A DNA stretch of 38,051 bases from a virus: positions 1 to 38,051 of the IMG/VR virus record IMGVR_UViG_3300027733_000110; one strand, given 5' to 3'. A program made the translations under genes and the position numbers. Below the pieces are notes generated by a model. That model ran no database searches. It was given only the letters and a program-made list of their open reading frames with translations, and was not told where the DNA came from. Shown here piece after piece: positions 14,294 to 22,049 of the stretch. The number at the start of each line of letters is the position of its first letter. The stretch's first letter is position 1.

Positions 14294-16530
14294 ACGACTT
14301 CGGCTTCAGCGTGAACATGCTGCCGCTCAAGAGCAGCACCAGCTCTTCGGGGAGCTCAGCAGCGGCCCAGCGCTACGGCACCATGAGCGTGGCCGCCACG
14401 GCGCTGTCCGGCCAGCTCCCCCCGCCCGCGAACGCCGCCGCAGCTGCTGGCAATTCGCCGCTGCAGGTGCCCCAGGCGGCCATGGTGGTGGGCGAGCCGA
14501 TCCCGGTGGTGTTCGGCCGGAGGCGCGGCAACGTGGGTGGCGTGCTGACCTTCCCCAAGGCCACCGAGGCGCGGTTTGAGAACACCTCCACCACCATCAC
14601 GGCGCGTTACCACTGCGTGCTGGGTGAGGGCTTGCTGGGTGATGTCGAGGTGCGCGATGCGCGCCAGGGTGAGTGCCGCCCTGGTGCCGTTTACAGCCAG
14701 AACTACAACCAGCGCGCTGGGTCATGGGCCGCCGGCAACGTCGCCACGGTCCAGAGCGGTTACACCGTGCCGGCATTCCCCAGTTTCACCGGCGGTGGCG
14801 GCAACTACCAGGGCATCAGCACCATCGAGTTCAGCGGCACCTATGCCGGCGGATCTGATCAGTGGCGCATCGGCTGGAATGTGTTCGTGCGCAATGGCCT
14901 GGTGATCGAGCGCGGCCGGCTGCTTGATTCCACCGCTGGGAGCAGCGACAACATCGCCGATTTGATCCTGTGGGCCCTGCAGCGCAGCGGCCGGGTGCCC
15001 GATGCCCTGATCGACTTCGACAGCTTGACCGCTGCGGCGCGATTCGTTGAAGCCAACGGCCTGTGGTGCAATGGCGAGTTCAGCAGCTCCACCAACCTGG
15101 GCGACTGGCTGATCAAGCTGCTGCCAGACTTCCTGCTGCGAGAAACCAAGATCGCCGGCAAGTTTGGCCTGCGGCCTTTGTTGCCCACCAACTCAGACGG
15201 CAGCATCAACACCGGCACGATCACACCGGCCTGGAGCCTGACGGAGGCGGCAATCATCCCCGACAGCTTCCAGATCGAGTACGCCGAAGCCAGCAGCCGG
15301 CGGCCGGTGGCCATGGCGATGCTGTGGCGCCAGCAGCAAGACGCCACCGATGTGCCGATCGTGCGATCCCTGGCGGTGGGCGATGTCAATGCCAGCGGCC
15401 CGGTTGAGCAGCACGACCTGAGCCAATACGTCACGACCGAGAATCACGCGGGCAAGGTCGGCGCCTATCTTTATGCCCGGCGCACCCTTTCAACGCACAC
15501 CGCCACCGTGCGGCTCAAGGCCGGCAGCCAGACCGGCACCATTGCGCAGGGCGACATCGTGCAGATCTACTTGCAGAACTCCAGCAGCCGTGAGCCCGCC
15601 GATGTGTTCAATCGCTACTACCAGGTGGAATCAGTGGCGCAAGCGATCAGCGGTGAAGAGACGCTGCAGCTCAGCCATTTCCCGGTTGATTCCAGCGGCC
15701 GGAGCCTGATCGCGCTGGCCGTGACCCGCGCCAGCGGGCCGGGCCAGGTGCTCTCCAGCAACCGTACCGGCGGCGGCTGTGATGTGGCCGGAGCGTCGGC
15801 CAACACCACGATCCCCGCAAAGAACACCAGCGGCACGCCGATCAGCGGCCAGGCGTCCACTTATTGGGCGGCATCGGGGCAGTCGATTGACCTGTTCCGC
15901 CCGTGGACTGAGCTGCCCCGCGACGCACCACCCGGCGCCGGCAATGGCACCGGCGTTCCTGGCAGTCCAACACGCGCTGGAGCGCCCGTGGCGGGCCCTG
16001 ATGGTCCGCTCGGCCCAAGCGATGGCACCGGCGGCCTTGGTCCCTGCCCGTTTGGGTATTACCGCATCACCAGCAATGTTGATTTTGCAAGGATCAACGC
16101 TTTCGATCTAGCCATTTCAGCAGGTGACACGATCATCTCTAAAAACGTGCCAACCGTTTCTTCGCTTGGCAATGTCAACAACGGCATCTTCATCACCGAG
16201 CGTTACCGGGTGTCATTCACCAACATGGACGGCAACGCCGAAAGCAGAGACTATTCAGGCGTCATCGGCTCAACCAACGGTGATACATTCAGAGCGCCTT
16301 TCAGATTTACCACGACCGAATATTGCTGCAACGCATCAGATGGCACCCTAGGCTCTTGCACTTCAACACGCAGATACAGGGTGAAGCCAGGCGACACGCT
16401 CTGGGACATCGCCGGCCGTTACTACGGCGACCCGACCAGGTGGCCCGACATCTACAACGCCAACCGGGGCATCATCGGCTCTGATCCCAACCTGATCTAT
16501 CCAGGCCAGAACCTGACCGTCCCAACGTAA
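14290..16530 (+). CDS. Tail tip/hub protein with C-terminal LysM
   Basis: This 746-residue protein is in the place of the lambda J/tail-hub protein. Residues about 55-460 carry hub-like beta domains (PIPVVFGRRRGNVGG at about 72; LGDWLIKLLPDFLLRETK at about 270). A Gly/Pro/Ala-rich linker (about 540-580) follows. Residues about 585-690 have a more AT-rich coding sequence. The last 51 residues (696-746, YRVKPGDTLWDIAGRYYG...) form a LysM domain that should bind peptidoglycan. This suggests local wall engagement at the tail tip. Confidence 0.8.
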   Translation: MNDFGFSVNMLPLKSSTSSSGSSAAAQRYGTMSVAATALSGQLPPPANAAAAAGNSPLQVPQAAMVVGEPIPVVFGRRRGNVGGVLTFPKATEARFENTSTTITARYHCVLGEGLLGDVEVRDARQGECRPGAVYSQNYNQRAGSWAAGNVATVQSGYTVPAFPSFTGGGGNYQGISTIEFSGTYAGGSDQWRIGWNVFVRNGLVIERGRLLDSTAGSSDNIADLILWALQRSGRVPDALIDFDSLTAAARFVEANGLWCNGEFSSSTNLGDWLIKLLPDFLLRETKIAGKFGLRPLLPTNSDGSINTGTITPAWSLTEAAIIPDSFQIEYAEASSRRPVAMAMLWRQQQDATDVPIVRSLAVGDVNASGPVEQHDLSQYVTTENHAGKVGAYLYARRTLSTHTATVRLKAGSQTGTIAQGDIVQIYLQNSSSREPADVFNRYYQVESVAQAISGEETLQLSHFPVDSSGRSLIALAVTRASGPGQVLSSNRTGGGCDVAGASANTTIPAKNTSGTPISGQASTYWAASGQSIDLFRPWTELPRDAPPGAGNGTGVPGSPTRAGAPVAGPDGPLGPSDGTGGLGPCPFGYYRITSNVDFARINAFDLAISAGDTIISKNVPTVSSLGNVNNGIFITERYRVSFTNMDGNAESRDYSGVIGSTNGDTFRAPFRFTTTEYCCNASDGTLGSCTSTRRYRVKPGDTLWDIAGRYYGDPTRWPDIYNANRGIIGSDPNLIYPGQNLTVPT

Positions 16531-17681
16531 TGGCTCAATTCCCCGGGCTATCTCCAACAGCTGCGCCGATCACGTTTGGAGCGGTGCCGGTCACGATGGC
16601 CAGCAGCCTCAACGGCTCGGAGTCACGCATCCGGCACGGCACGGCGGAGATTGGCAGGCGGCTGCGTTTGACGTTCGAGAACGTCAGCGAGTCTGACTTC
16701 CTGGCAATCTTGAGCCATTACCGTGAGCAGCGCGGTGGCTTCGATTCGTTCGGATTCAGCACCACCACCTTGGCCGCAGCATTGACTCCATCTGGCTACG
16801 CCTGGCTCTACGCCAGCTCGCCCCAGGTGGTCGATGAGCACGCCAACGTCTTCACGGTGGCCTGTGAGTTCAAGGCCGAACCACGCGGCCTGGTGGTGGC
16901 TCCTGGCGACACCTGGCGCAGCTTCTTCTCGACGTTCACGCCAGGGGCCAGGAGCAATGGGATTGTTTCAGCCGCTGGGGTGCCATGGGTGACCAGCTCG
17001 ACCACGTTCACGCCTGGCCGCACTGATTTCCCGCTTTCTCCGGTGGCCTGGTTTGACGGCTCCGATGCAACGGCGCGCACGATCGTCAGCGGCGCATTCA
17101 GCGCGCTGAACGACAAGTCTGGCAACGGCTGGAACCTGGCCCAGTCTGATTCATCGCTCAGACCGGCCCTGGCATCAAGCTCAATCAACGGGCTGGACGC
17201 AATCCAATGGCCCAATTCTGGTAACGCCAAGCGGCTGTTCAATACAAATTCAGCCACGTTTACAACGGCCGCTGTGTATGCCATTGTTCAATGGACAGAC
17301 GGCGCAACGTTTACTGATTTCTGTGGCATCTTCAACGCAAACGACAACGGCGTTGCGTACTGGCTAATTGGCCAAGGTGGCGGGACCGGGCTAAATGTTG
17401 CGACCTTTGACACGATCAACATCAACGGTGGCAGCACCAACAAGGTCAATAATTTGCTGCCTGACATTTCCAGCCCGCGCTTGATTCGCGCCACCATTGC
17501 CGGAGGTGGCACGGTTTCAACGGCCAGCGGGCTGGCCTTTGGCATGGATCGGAACTATGGCTCCCTCTCTCGCGGCTGGCATGGATTGATTGGCGAGCTG
17601 GTGGCGTTCTCAACGGTGCCTTCATCTGGCGATGACGCCAGGATCCGCGACATCCTGATGACTAAATGGGGCCTTTCCTAG
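16530..17681 (+). CDS. Tail protein with LamG-like C-terminal domain
   Basis: The 383-residue protein joins two parts. The N-terminal 120 residues (MAQFPGLSPTAAPITFG...ILSHYREQRGGFDSF) are the same type as the whole of the gene at 18137. The C-terminal part (about 165-383, VAWFDGSDATARTIV...SGNGWNLAQ...LIGELVAFST) looks like a concanavalin/LamG sugar-binding domain. It is probably a host-recognition fibre at the tail tip. Its stop codon TAG is also part of a TTCCTAGCCTGA element. Confidence 0.65.
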   Translation: MAQFPGLSPTAAPITFGAVPVTMASSLNGSESRIRHGTAEIGRRLRLTFENVSESDFLAILSHYREQRGGFDSFGFSTTTLAAALTPSGYAWLYASSPQVVDEHANVFTVACEFKAEPRGLVVAPGDTWRSFFSTFTPGARSNGIVSAAGVPWVTSSTTFTPGRTDFPLSPVAWFDGSDATARTIVSGAFSALNDKSGNGWNLAQSDSSLRPALASSSINGLDAIQWPNSGNAKRLFNTNSATFTTAAVYAIVQWTDGATFTDFCGIFNANDNGVAYWLIGQGGGTGLNVATFDTININGGSTNKVNNLLPDISSPRLIRATIAGGGTVSTASGLAFGMDRNYGSLSRGWHGLIGELVAFSTVPSSGDDARIRDILMTKWGLS

Positions 17682-17694
17682 CCTGAACCAGGCT
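17675..17694 (+). promoter_or_regulatory. Promoter-like element TTCCTAGCCTGAACC
   Basis: TAGCCT is at 17679-17684, 27 bases before the GTG at 17712. It overlaps a short perfect hairpin, AGCCTG-AAC-CAGGCT (17680-17694). It may start a separate transcript for the last tail genes and the lysin. Confidence 0.45.
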
Positions 17695-17711
17695 CCTGAC
17701 CCCGATCTGAC

Positions 17712-18137
17712 GTGGCATCCGTCGTTTACGACTCGTTCTTGGCCGACGTGTTCAGCGGCGCGGCCAACACGTCGCACAGCTATAAGGCGCTGCTGACGAC
17801 CAGCAGCTACACCGAGGACCGTGGTGCCCACAGCAAGCGCAGCAGCGTCACCAACGAGGTGAGCGGGACTGGGTACACCGCCGGCGGCGTTGCGGTCACG
17901 CTGACCGCCAGCTTGAACACGACCACGCACAAGCTCACGCTGACCATCGGCTCAGCCACCTGGTCCAGCAGCACCATCACGGCGCGCAAGCTGGTTGTTT
18001 TTCGGGCCCGCGGTGGCGCCAGCTCTGCTGATGAACTGGTCTGCTGCGTGGACAACGGCACCGACCTGGTGAGCAGTTCCAGCACCATGCAGTGGAACGC
18101 CAGCACCTGGGAAATCCCGCTGCCGGCGCCGGTCTGA
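17712..18137 (+). CDS. Tail fibre-type structural protein
   Basis: The 141-residue beta-rich protein has ASVVYDSFLADVFSGAANTS at the start, then NEVSGTGYTAGGVAVTL and STITARKLVVFR. This set is typical of a phage particle protein repeatedly found near cyanosiphovirus and proteobacterial phage tail fibres. The start is GTG with no strong ribosome binding site. The stop overlaps the next ATG. Confidence 0.6.
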   Translation: MASVVYDSFLADVFSGAANTSHSYKALLTTSSYTEDRGAHSKRSSVTNEVSGTGYTAGGVAVTLTASLNTTTHKLTLTIGSATWSSSTITARKLVVFRARGGASSADELVCCVDNGTDLVSSSSTMQWNASTWEIPLPAPV

Positions 18138-18505
18138 TGGCGCAATTTCCTGCCCTTGAGCCGCTTGATCGGTCCTACGGCCTGGGTGCTCACCCGGTCT
18201 CTGCGGCGACGCTTGCCAACGGTGACGAGACCAGGTTCCTCCATGGGGCCCTGGCGTTCGGCGTGCCGATGTCGTTGCAGTTCCGCAAGCTCAACGCCAC
18301 CGACACCCAGGCGATCCGGGACCACTACGCGGCTCACAGCCAGGCCCGACCGTTCACGATCCCCGCGCAGCTCTGGCGCACACACACCACCGCGACCGAT
18401 GTGGTGCCGGCGGAGTTTGCATGGCGTTATGCCGCACCGCCGGAGGAAACGCCGATCAGCGGCGGCCTGTTTGATGTCTCTGTGTCCCTGCTCTCTGTTG
18501 ACTGA
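18137..18505 (+). CDS. Tail protein paralogous to the N-terminus of the 16530 gene
   Basis: This 122-residue protein starts MAQFPALEPLDRSYGLG, close to MAQFPGLSPTAAPITFG of the upstream protein. It shares the overall plan (LQFRKLNATDTQAIRDHY versus LTFENVSESDFLAILSHY) and the final WRYAAPPEE region. This suggests duplication, with the C-terminal LamG domain lost or never gained. It is probably a tail-tip component. Confidence 0.6.
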   Translation: MAQFPALEPLDRSYGLGAHPVSAATLANGDETRFLHGALAFGVPMSLQFRKLNATDTQAIRDHYAAHSQARPFTIPAQLWRTHTTATDVVPAEFAWRYAAPPEETPISGGLFDVSVSLLSVD

Positions 18506-18510
18506 TCACC

Positions 18511-19248
18511 ATGGCCAACACCATCGCATCGGTTCGTGACGCAGCTCAGGAGATCGCCAAGCGCGGCCAGATCCTGCCGCATCAGCTGGCGGCACTGAGC
18601 GCTCTGGATCAGGCTCTCACGCCTGAGCAGCGGCAGCAGTTCACTGAGGACTGGCGTGCCGTGGGAAGCCCAGCAGCGCCGATGCCGAAGCCGCTGCCGC
18701 CGCCGGTGCGCAGGACCACCAACCCGCTCACGGGGTTTCCCTATTTCGCGCAAGGGGACAACGGGAATGAGGGGTGGCGTCAGTGCCAAACCAGCTCGAT
18801 TGCGATGTGCCTGGCCTACCTGGGCGTGGGCGGCATCAAAGACGATCTGGATTATCTGCAGGCGGTGAGGCGCCACGGGGACACCACCAGCCAGGCCGCG
18901 CATCAGGCGGCGTTGGCCGAGCTCAAGGTGCGCGCGCGCTTCGTCACCAACTGCTCAGCCTCCCAGCTTCAGGCCGAGATCCGCGCCGGTTTGCCAGCCG
19001 CCATTGGCGTGCTCCACCATGGGCCAACGTCGGCGCCATCAGGCGGCGGCCACTGGCTCGCGGCCTACGGCTTCGATGCCTACGGCTGGGTGGTGAATGA
19101 CCCCTTCGGAGAGCTGGACCTGCTCAACGGCCAATGGCTCCGCACTGGCGGCAAGAGCGGCCGCAACCTGCGCTACAGCTACCGGAACCTCAACCCACGC
19201 TGGCTGCTTGAAGGGCAGGCCAGCGGCTGGGCCTGGCTGTTCAGCTGA
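18511..19248 (+). CDS. C39-type cysteine peptidase, likely endolysin
   Basis: The 245-residue protein has a helical N-terminal region (1-50), a proline-rich linker (about 54-68) and a papain/C39-like domain. Candidate catalytic residues are C92 (WRQCQTSSIAM), H181 (GGGHWLAAYG) and D197 (VVNDPFGE). Phages often use such domains as lysins cutting peptide cross-links. Position after the tail genes supports a lysis role. There is no signal peptide or separate wall-binding domain, so holin help would be needed. A virion-bound peptidase is the alternative. Confidence 0.75.
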   Translation: MANTIASVRDAAQEIAKRGQILPHQLAALSALDQALTPEQRQQFTEDWRAVGSPAAPMPKPLPPPVRRTTNPLTGFPYFAQGDNGNEGWRQCQTSSIAMCLAYLGVGGIKDDLDYLQAVRRHGDTTSQAAHQAALAELKVRARFVTNCSASQLQAEIRAGLPAAIGVLHHGPTSAPSGGGHWLAAYGFDAYGWVVNDPFGELDLLNGQWLRTGGKSGRNLRYSYRNLNPRWLLEGQASGWAWLFS

Positions 19249-19426
19249 GCGGCACTGGCTGGCCCCGGCTCACCAGCAGGGCCCGGTAGCGCTCCATGAG
19301 CTTCAGCCCGCAGCGATCGCGCAGGCACACCCCACCGGCGCAAATCTCCCAGCAGGCGCTGCCGTGCTCGTCGATGACGACGTGCAAGCGGTCGCCGTCA
19401 GACTGGAGATCCTGAGGTGATGTCAT
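19241..19426 (-). CDS. Small hypothetical protein
   Basis: The 61-residue product includes DGDRLHVVIDEHGSACWEIC and CLRDRCGLKLMERYRALL, with three cysteines that could bind a metal. It ends 8 bases inside the lysin gene, tail to tail. Its ATG overlaps the opposing ATG at 19425 through a shared CATG. It would be the last gene of the leftward operon. Confidence 0.45.
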   Translation of the reverse strand: MTSPQDLQSDGDRLHVVIDEHGSACWEICAGGVCLRDRCGLKLMERYRALLVSRGQPVPLS

Positions 19427-19691
19427 GTCCTGGCTCGACCCTGCTCTCAGTCTGTCGGCCGAGCTTGAGCTGGAACGCGCACGCCGGGCAATCCCCAAAC
19501 TCCACCGCCATGACCTCGAGGCCCGGCTGGATTCGGCGTTGGTTCACCTGGTGACACAGGATCAGCTGCTGCGGCAAGCGCTGGCCCGGGTGCAGGAGCT
19601 GGAGCTTAAAGAGATCGTCAACCAGCCGCCCAGCGATCAACACCACGCCTGGGCCGCTGAGGTGCGCGGGTGGTTTGGGTTGGGATCCTGA
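19425..19691 (+). CDS. Small helical protein, cyanobacterial type
   Basis: This 88-residue protein begins MSWLDPALSLSAELELERAR and continues with helices containing QDQLLRQALARVQELE. Short helical proteins with this start are common in picocyanobacteria, supporting the host guess. GAGGTGA gives a good ribosome binding site. Its 3' 74 bases overlap the sigma-factor gene tail to tail. Function is unknown. Confidence 0.55.
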   Translation: MSWLDPALSLSAELELERARRAIPKLHRHDLEARLDSALVHLVTQDQLLRQALARVQELELKEIVNQPPSDQHHAWAAEVRGWFGLGS

Positions 19692-20565
19692 GGCTGAGCT
19701 GCCGTGCCACCTCCGGCAGCGGCGTGCGCAACGCCGCTTCAGCCTCACGCAGCTGCGCCCGGGCGGCTGGGATGGTCAGCTTCTCGGATGCCGCCAGCGG
19801 CCCCAGCTTGAGCTTGGCGCAGCCAATCCCCCAGCGGCCGGCAATCAATCGGGCCTGGAGCGGCGGCAACGCGGCAAGGCGCTCACGCAGCTCTATGGCC
19901 AACGGGTCAGGCTCTGGCGCGCCAGGGGTGGCCAACATGGCGCCCAGTGGCGATGGATCCTCGGACCCAGCCACCGGCTGATCAAGCGAGCAGCAGGACT
20001 GGCCAACGGTGAGCACCAGATCAAGATCACGCAGGCTCATGCCCAGCGCTTCGGCCAGTTCGGCGCGGCTGGGTTGACGCCCCAGCTGCCGCTGCAGCTC
20101 CTCGCCGATTCGGCCCAGCCTGGCCAACTTGGGCGCATGGCCCGATGGCGGCCGGATCAGCCTGCTGCTGGAATCGCACCAACGACTGACACCCTGCCGG
20201 ATCCACCAGTAGCCAAAGGTCGAGAACTTGTAGCCCCGCGCCGGATCAAATCGCTCCGCGCCACGCATCAGGCCCATGGCGCCAGCCTGAAACAAGTCGG
20301 GCAGATCAGCCTCCCCAACCTGCCGGCCCAGGCCCGGGCGCATCGTGCGCACCACATGGGCCACCAGGCGCAGGTTTGCGCTGACGATGCGATCCCTGGC
20401 CCTGCGGCCGCGGCGGGTGATGCGAGCAGGAGCCTGATCAGGCCCGGCAGGATGATCCTGCCAGGCCCGAACCAGGCTGCCGAGGTGGAGTTCCTCGGCT
20501 GCGGTGAGCAGCGGCTGGCGCCCAGCCTGCTGGAGCCAATGCGTTGCCGCGTCATCGCTGCTCAT
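19618..20565 (-). CDS. Phage-encoded sigma-70 family factor
   Basis: The 315-residue protein resembles cyanobacterial group 1/2 sigma factors. Region 1.2 is at about 14-40 (LLTAAEELHLGSLVRAW). Region 2 is at about 56-138 (RDRIVSANLRLVAHVV; DLFQAGAMGLMRGAERFDPA; GYKFSTFGYWWIRQGVSR), so core binding and -10 recognition look intact. Region 3 is at about 139-200. Region 4 (about 225-283) is divergent: RWGIG is kept, but the usual LREIGELLGVSRERVRQIEA-type helix is replaced by KLTIPAARAQLREAEAALR, implying altered -35 contact. It is the downstream part of the leftward operon. It probably redirects host RNA polymerase to phage promoters. Confidence 0.85.
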   Translation of the reverse strand: MSSDDAATHWLQQAGRQPLLTAAEELHLGSLVRAWQDHPAGPDQAPARITRRGRRARDRIVSANLRLVAHVVRTMRPGLGRQVGEADLPDLFQAGAMGLMRGAERFDPARGYKFSTFGYWWIRQGVSRWCDSSSRLIRPPSGHAPKLARLGRIGEELQRQLGRQPSRAELAEALGMSLRDLDLVLTVGQSCCSLDQPVAGSEDPSPLGAMLATPGAPEPDPLAIELRERLAALPPLQARLIAGRWGIGCAKLKLGPLAASEKLTIPAARAQLREAEAALRTPLPEVARQLSLRIPTQTTRAPQRPRRGVDRWAAG

Positions 20566-20568
20566 GGG

Positions 20569-20724
20569 TCAGGGCGGCGTGGGGCAGATCAAAACCGCCG
20601 CGACGCCCAGCGCAGCGGCCACCACCAGCGAGCCGGAATGACCACCGGCAATGCAGATCACAGCCACGCCCAGCACGGCCAGCAGCAGCGAGAACGCGCA
20701 GCGTTGGGCTTCGTGTTCGCTCAT
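20569..20724 (-). CDS. Small two-span membrane protein
   Basis: The 51-residue protein has two hydrophobic stretches: residues about 11-29 (AFSLLLAVLGVAVICIAGG) and 32-47 (SLVVAAALGVAAVLIC). Its start overlaps the stop of the upstream small membrane gene (ATGA), and it ends 3 bases before the sigma-factor ATG. It might be a holin-like pore or a sigma-associated membrane partner; neither can be shown. Confidence 0.55.
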   Translation of the reverse strand: MSEHEAQRCAFSLLLAVLGVAVICIAGGHSGSLVVAAALGVAAVLICPTPP

Positions 20725-20939
20725 GACGCCCCCCTGATGCGACGGCGCAGCTGGCGGCTCCAATGCAGGCCCACGCCAAGGCCCAGCAGCGGGGCAGGGC
20801 CTGGGGCGCCGGGTGCGCTGATCGGCCTGCAGGTTCCTGGACCAACGACGGGATCGATGCAGAGAATCAGGCCGCCGCTGGTGGTGGGCGGCGTGCCGCC
20901 GGGGAGGCCCAGCAGCAGCGCCAAAGGAAGAGACAACAT
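20721..20939 (-). CDS. Small hydrophobic/proline-rich protein
   Basis: The 72-residue protein has a hydrophobic N-terminus (MLSLPLALLLGLPGG), a Pro/Gly-rich middle with two Cys, and a basic end (SRQLRRRIRGAS). The start overlaps the upstream ssDNA-binding gene's stop, and the stop overlaps the next start. It may be exported or membrane-attached. It has no recognised family. Confidence 0.45.
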   Translation of the reverse strand: MLSLPLALLLGLPGGTPPTTSGGLILCIDPVVGPGTCRPISAPGAPGPAPLLGLGVGLHWSRQLRRRIRGAS

Positions 20940-21523
20940 CAGAACGGCACCTCTTCGCTATCGCCAAACTCATCAACGAAGCCACCGGCATCAGCGGCGA
21001 CGCTGTAACCCTCCTGCTCTTCAAAGCCATCGGTGGCGTCTTGCTCCTCCCGGGGCACGAAGCCGACCACCTGGGCGGCCTTGGGCTGCAGGCTCAGGCC
21101 CGTCCCTTCCGGCCGCTCCCAGCCGTAGGTGGTGAAGCTCAAAATCACCTCGGAGCCGTTGCCGATGGCGGCACCATCCCAAGGCTGTTTCTTGGCATCG
21201 ATGACGCGCGGGCCCGGTGCGGTGCTGCCGTCGTCGCGCGTGAACTGCTGGGTCTTGAACTTGACAACCACCTTGGAAGCGTCGTCTTTGTCGGCCTTCC
21301 AGGGCACCCCTTTATCGGAGCGCTTCTTTTTGCTGCCGTGAGTTTCGGTGAAGATCGCCTCAAGCTTCTCGATGAACGCGGCGTGACTGGGGTTGGTCTT
21401 GGGCTCCAACACCAGCTCGCAGGTCCAGGCCTTCGGCTTGGATTCGTCGAGCTGCGCGCGCGGGGTGATCAGGTGGGCCCAGCGCACGGTGGCGCGGGGC
21501 GTGTAGTGGATCTCGGATGCCAT
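20939..21523 (-). CDS. ssDNA-binding protein (DUF2815-like)
   Basis: The 194-residue protein has an OB-fold-like plan and reads WAHLITPRAQLDESKPKAW early, VVVKFKTQQFTRDD in the middle, and an acidic C-terminus ending DEFGDSEEVPF. The acidic, aromatic-ended tail is typical of phage SSBs such as T7 gp2.5 and DUF2815 proteins. It should coat single strands during replication and recombination. The ATG at 21523 is preferred over an upstream TTG at 21529. Confidence 0.75.
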   Translation of the reverse strand: MASEIHYTPRATVRWAHLITPRAQLDESKPKAWTCELVLEPKTNPSHAAFIEKLEAIFTETHGSKKKRSDKGVPWKADKDDASKVVVKFKTQQFTRDDGSTAPGPRVIDAKKQPWDGAAIGNGSEVILSFTTYGWERPEGTGLSLQPKAAQVVGFVPREEQDATDGFEEQEGYSVAADAGGFVDEFGDSEEVPF

Positions 21524-21525
21524 GG

Positions 21526-21783
21526 TCAATTCAGGGGGGAAAGGGGATCAAGACCCGCACCAAGGCGGATCAGGTGATGCGCAGCGCCGGAGCGGCTGAG
21601 CTGGTGCCGCTCCACCAGGTCGAGAACCGCGGCGGCAGAGTCGGCCCTGAGGCTCACCATCACGACCACCGAGCCGCCACCCAAGCGCTGCGCGCTGCCG
21701 TAGGTGCGGCGGTTCTGAGTGGCTGGCAACGTCGGCCGGCGCTTGCGCGGCTCAGGCTCTGGACTCTGATGCTTGCGGGTCAT
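21526..21783 (-). CDS. Possible ribbon-helix-helix regulator
   Basis: The 85-residue protein has a basic N-terminus (about 1-33) and then VVVMVSLRADSAAAVLDLVE followed by RHQLSRSGAAHHLIRLG. This reads as the beta strand-helix-helix of an RHH (MetJ/Arc) fold. Its start overlaps the upstream stop (TGA/ATG). It may act as a repressor on nearby operators. Function is inferred from fold only. Confidence 0.5.
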   Translation of the reverse strand: MTRKHQSPEPEPRKRRPTLPATQNRRTYGSAQRLGGGSVVVMVSLRADSAAAVLDLVERHQLSRSGAAHHLIRLGAGLDPLSPLN

Positions 21784-22049
21784 GCTGCTGCGTCTTCAAC
21801 AATGGACAGGACAGGTGCCATGCGAGCCGGCGGGTAATCGCCGAGCATGTCGGCCAGTTCCCTGGCCAGCCGCTCGATGGTGTCGGTCTGCCGGCTGAGC
21901 CCCAGCATCCGACCGATGCCGATCGGGCCGGGGTTTTGCTCCAGGCTGGCCGCTGCCTTTTCGGACAGCGCCGCCTGGTATTCGTTGCCCACCTGCTCGA
22001 GGAGCTCCAGGGCGCGGCGCAAGCGCTCGCGGTTGCGTGGGTCGTTCAT
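21780..22049 (-). CDS. Helical hypothetical protein
   Basis: The 89-residue, mostly helical protein (RERLRRALELLEQVGNEYQA; IERLARELADMLGDYPP) is in the leftward early operon with overlaps on both sides. A regulatory or recombination accessory role is possible, but nothing specific is visible. Confidence 0.55.
   Translation of the reverse strand: MNDPRNRERLRRALELLEQVGNEYQAALSEKAAASLEQNPGPIGIGRMLGLSRQTDTIERLARELADMLGDYPPARMAPVLSIVEDAAA

Noticed and set aside
19675-21135. 486-codon + strand ORF opposite the sigma factor and SSB genes
   Set aside because: The product is compositionally biased and has no domain. The minus-strand genes have clear motifs and tight overlaps.
21748-21771. Copy of GGCTCAGGCTCTGGACTCTG on the + strand
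   Set aside because: It lies inside the minus-strand RHH-like gene and points away from any start codon. It is counted as coding coincidence and is the main exception to the orientation rule.
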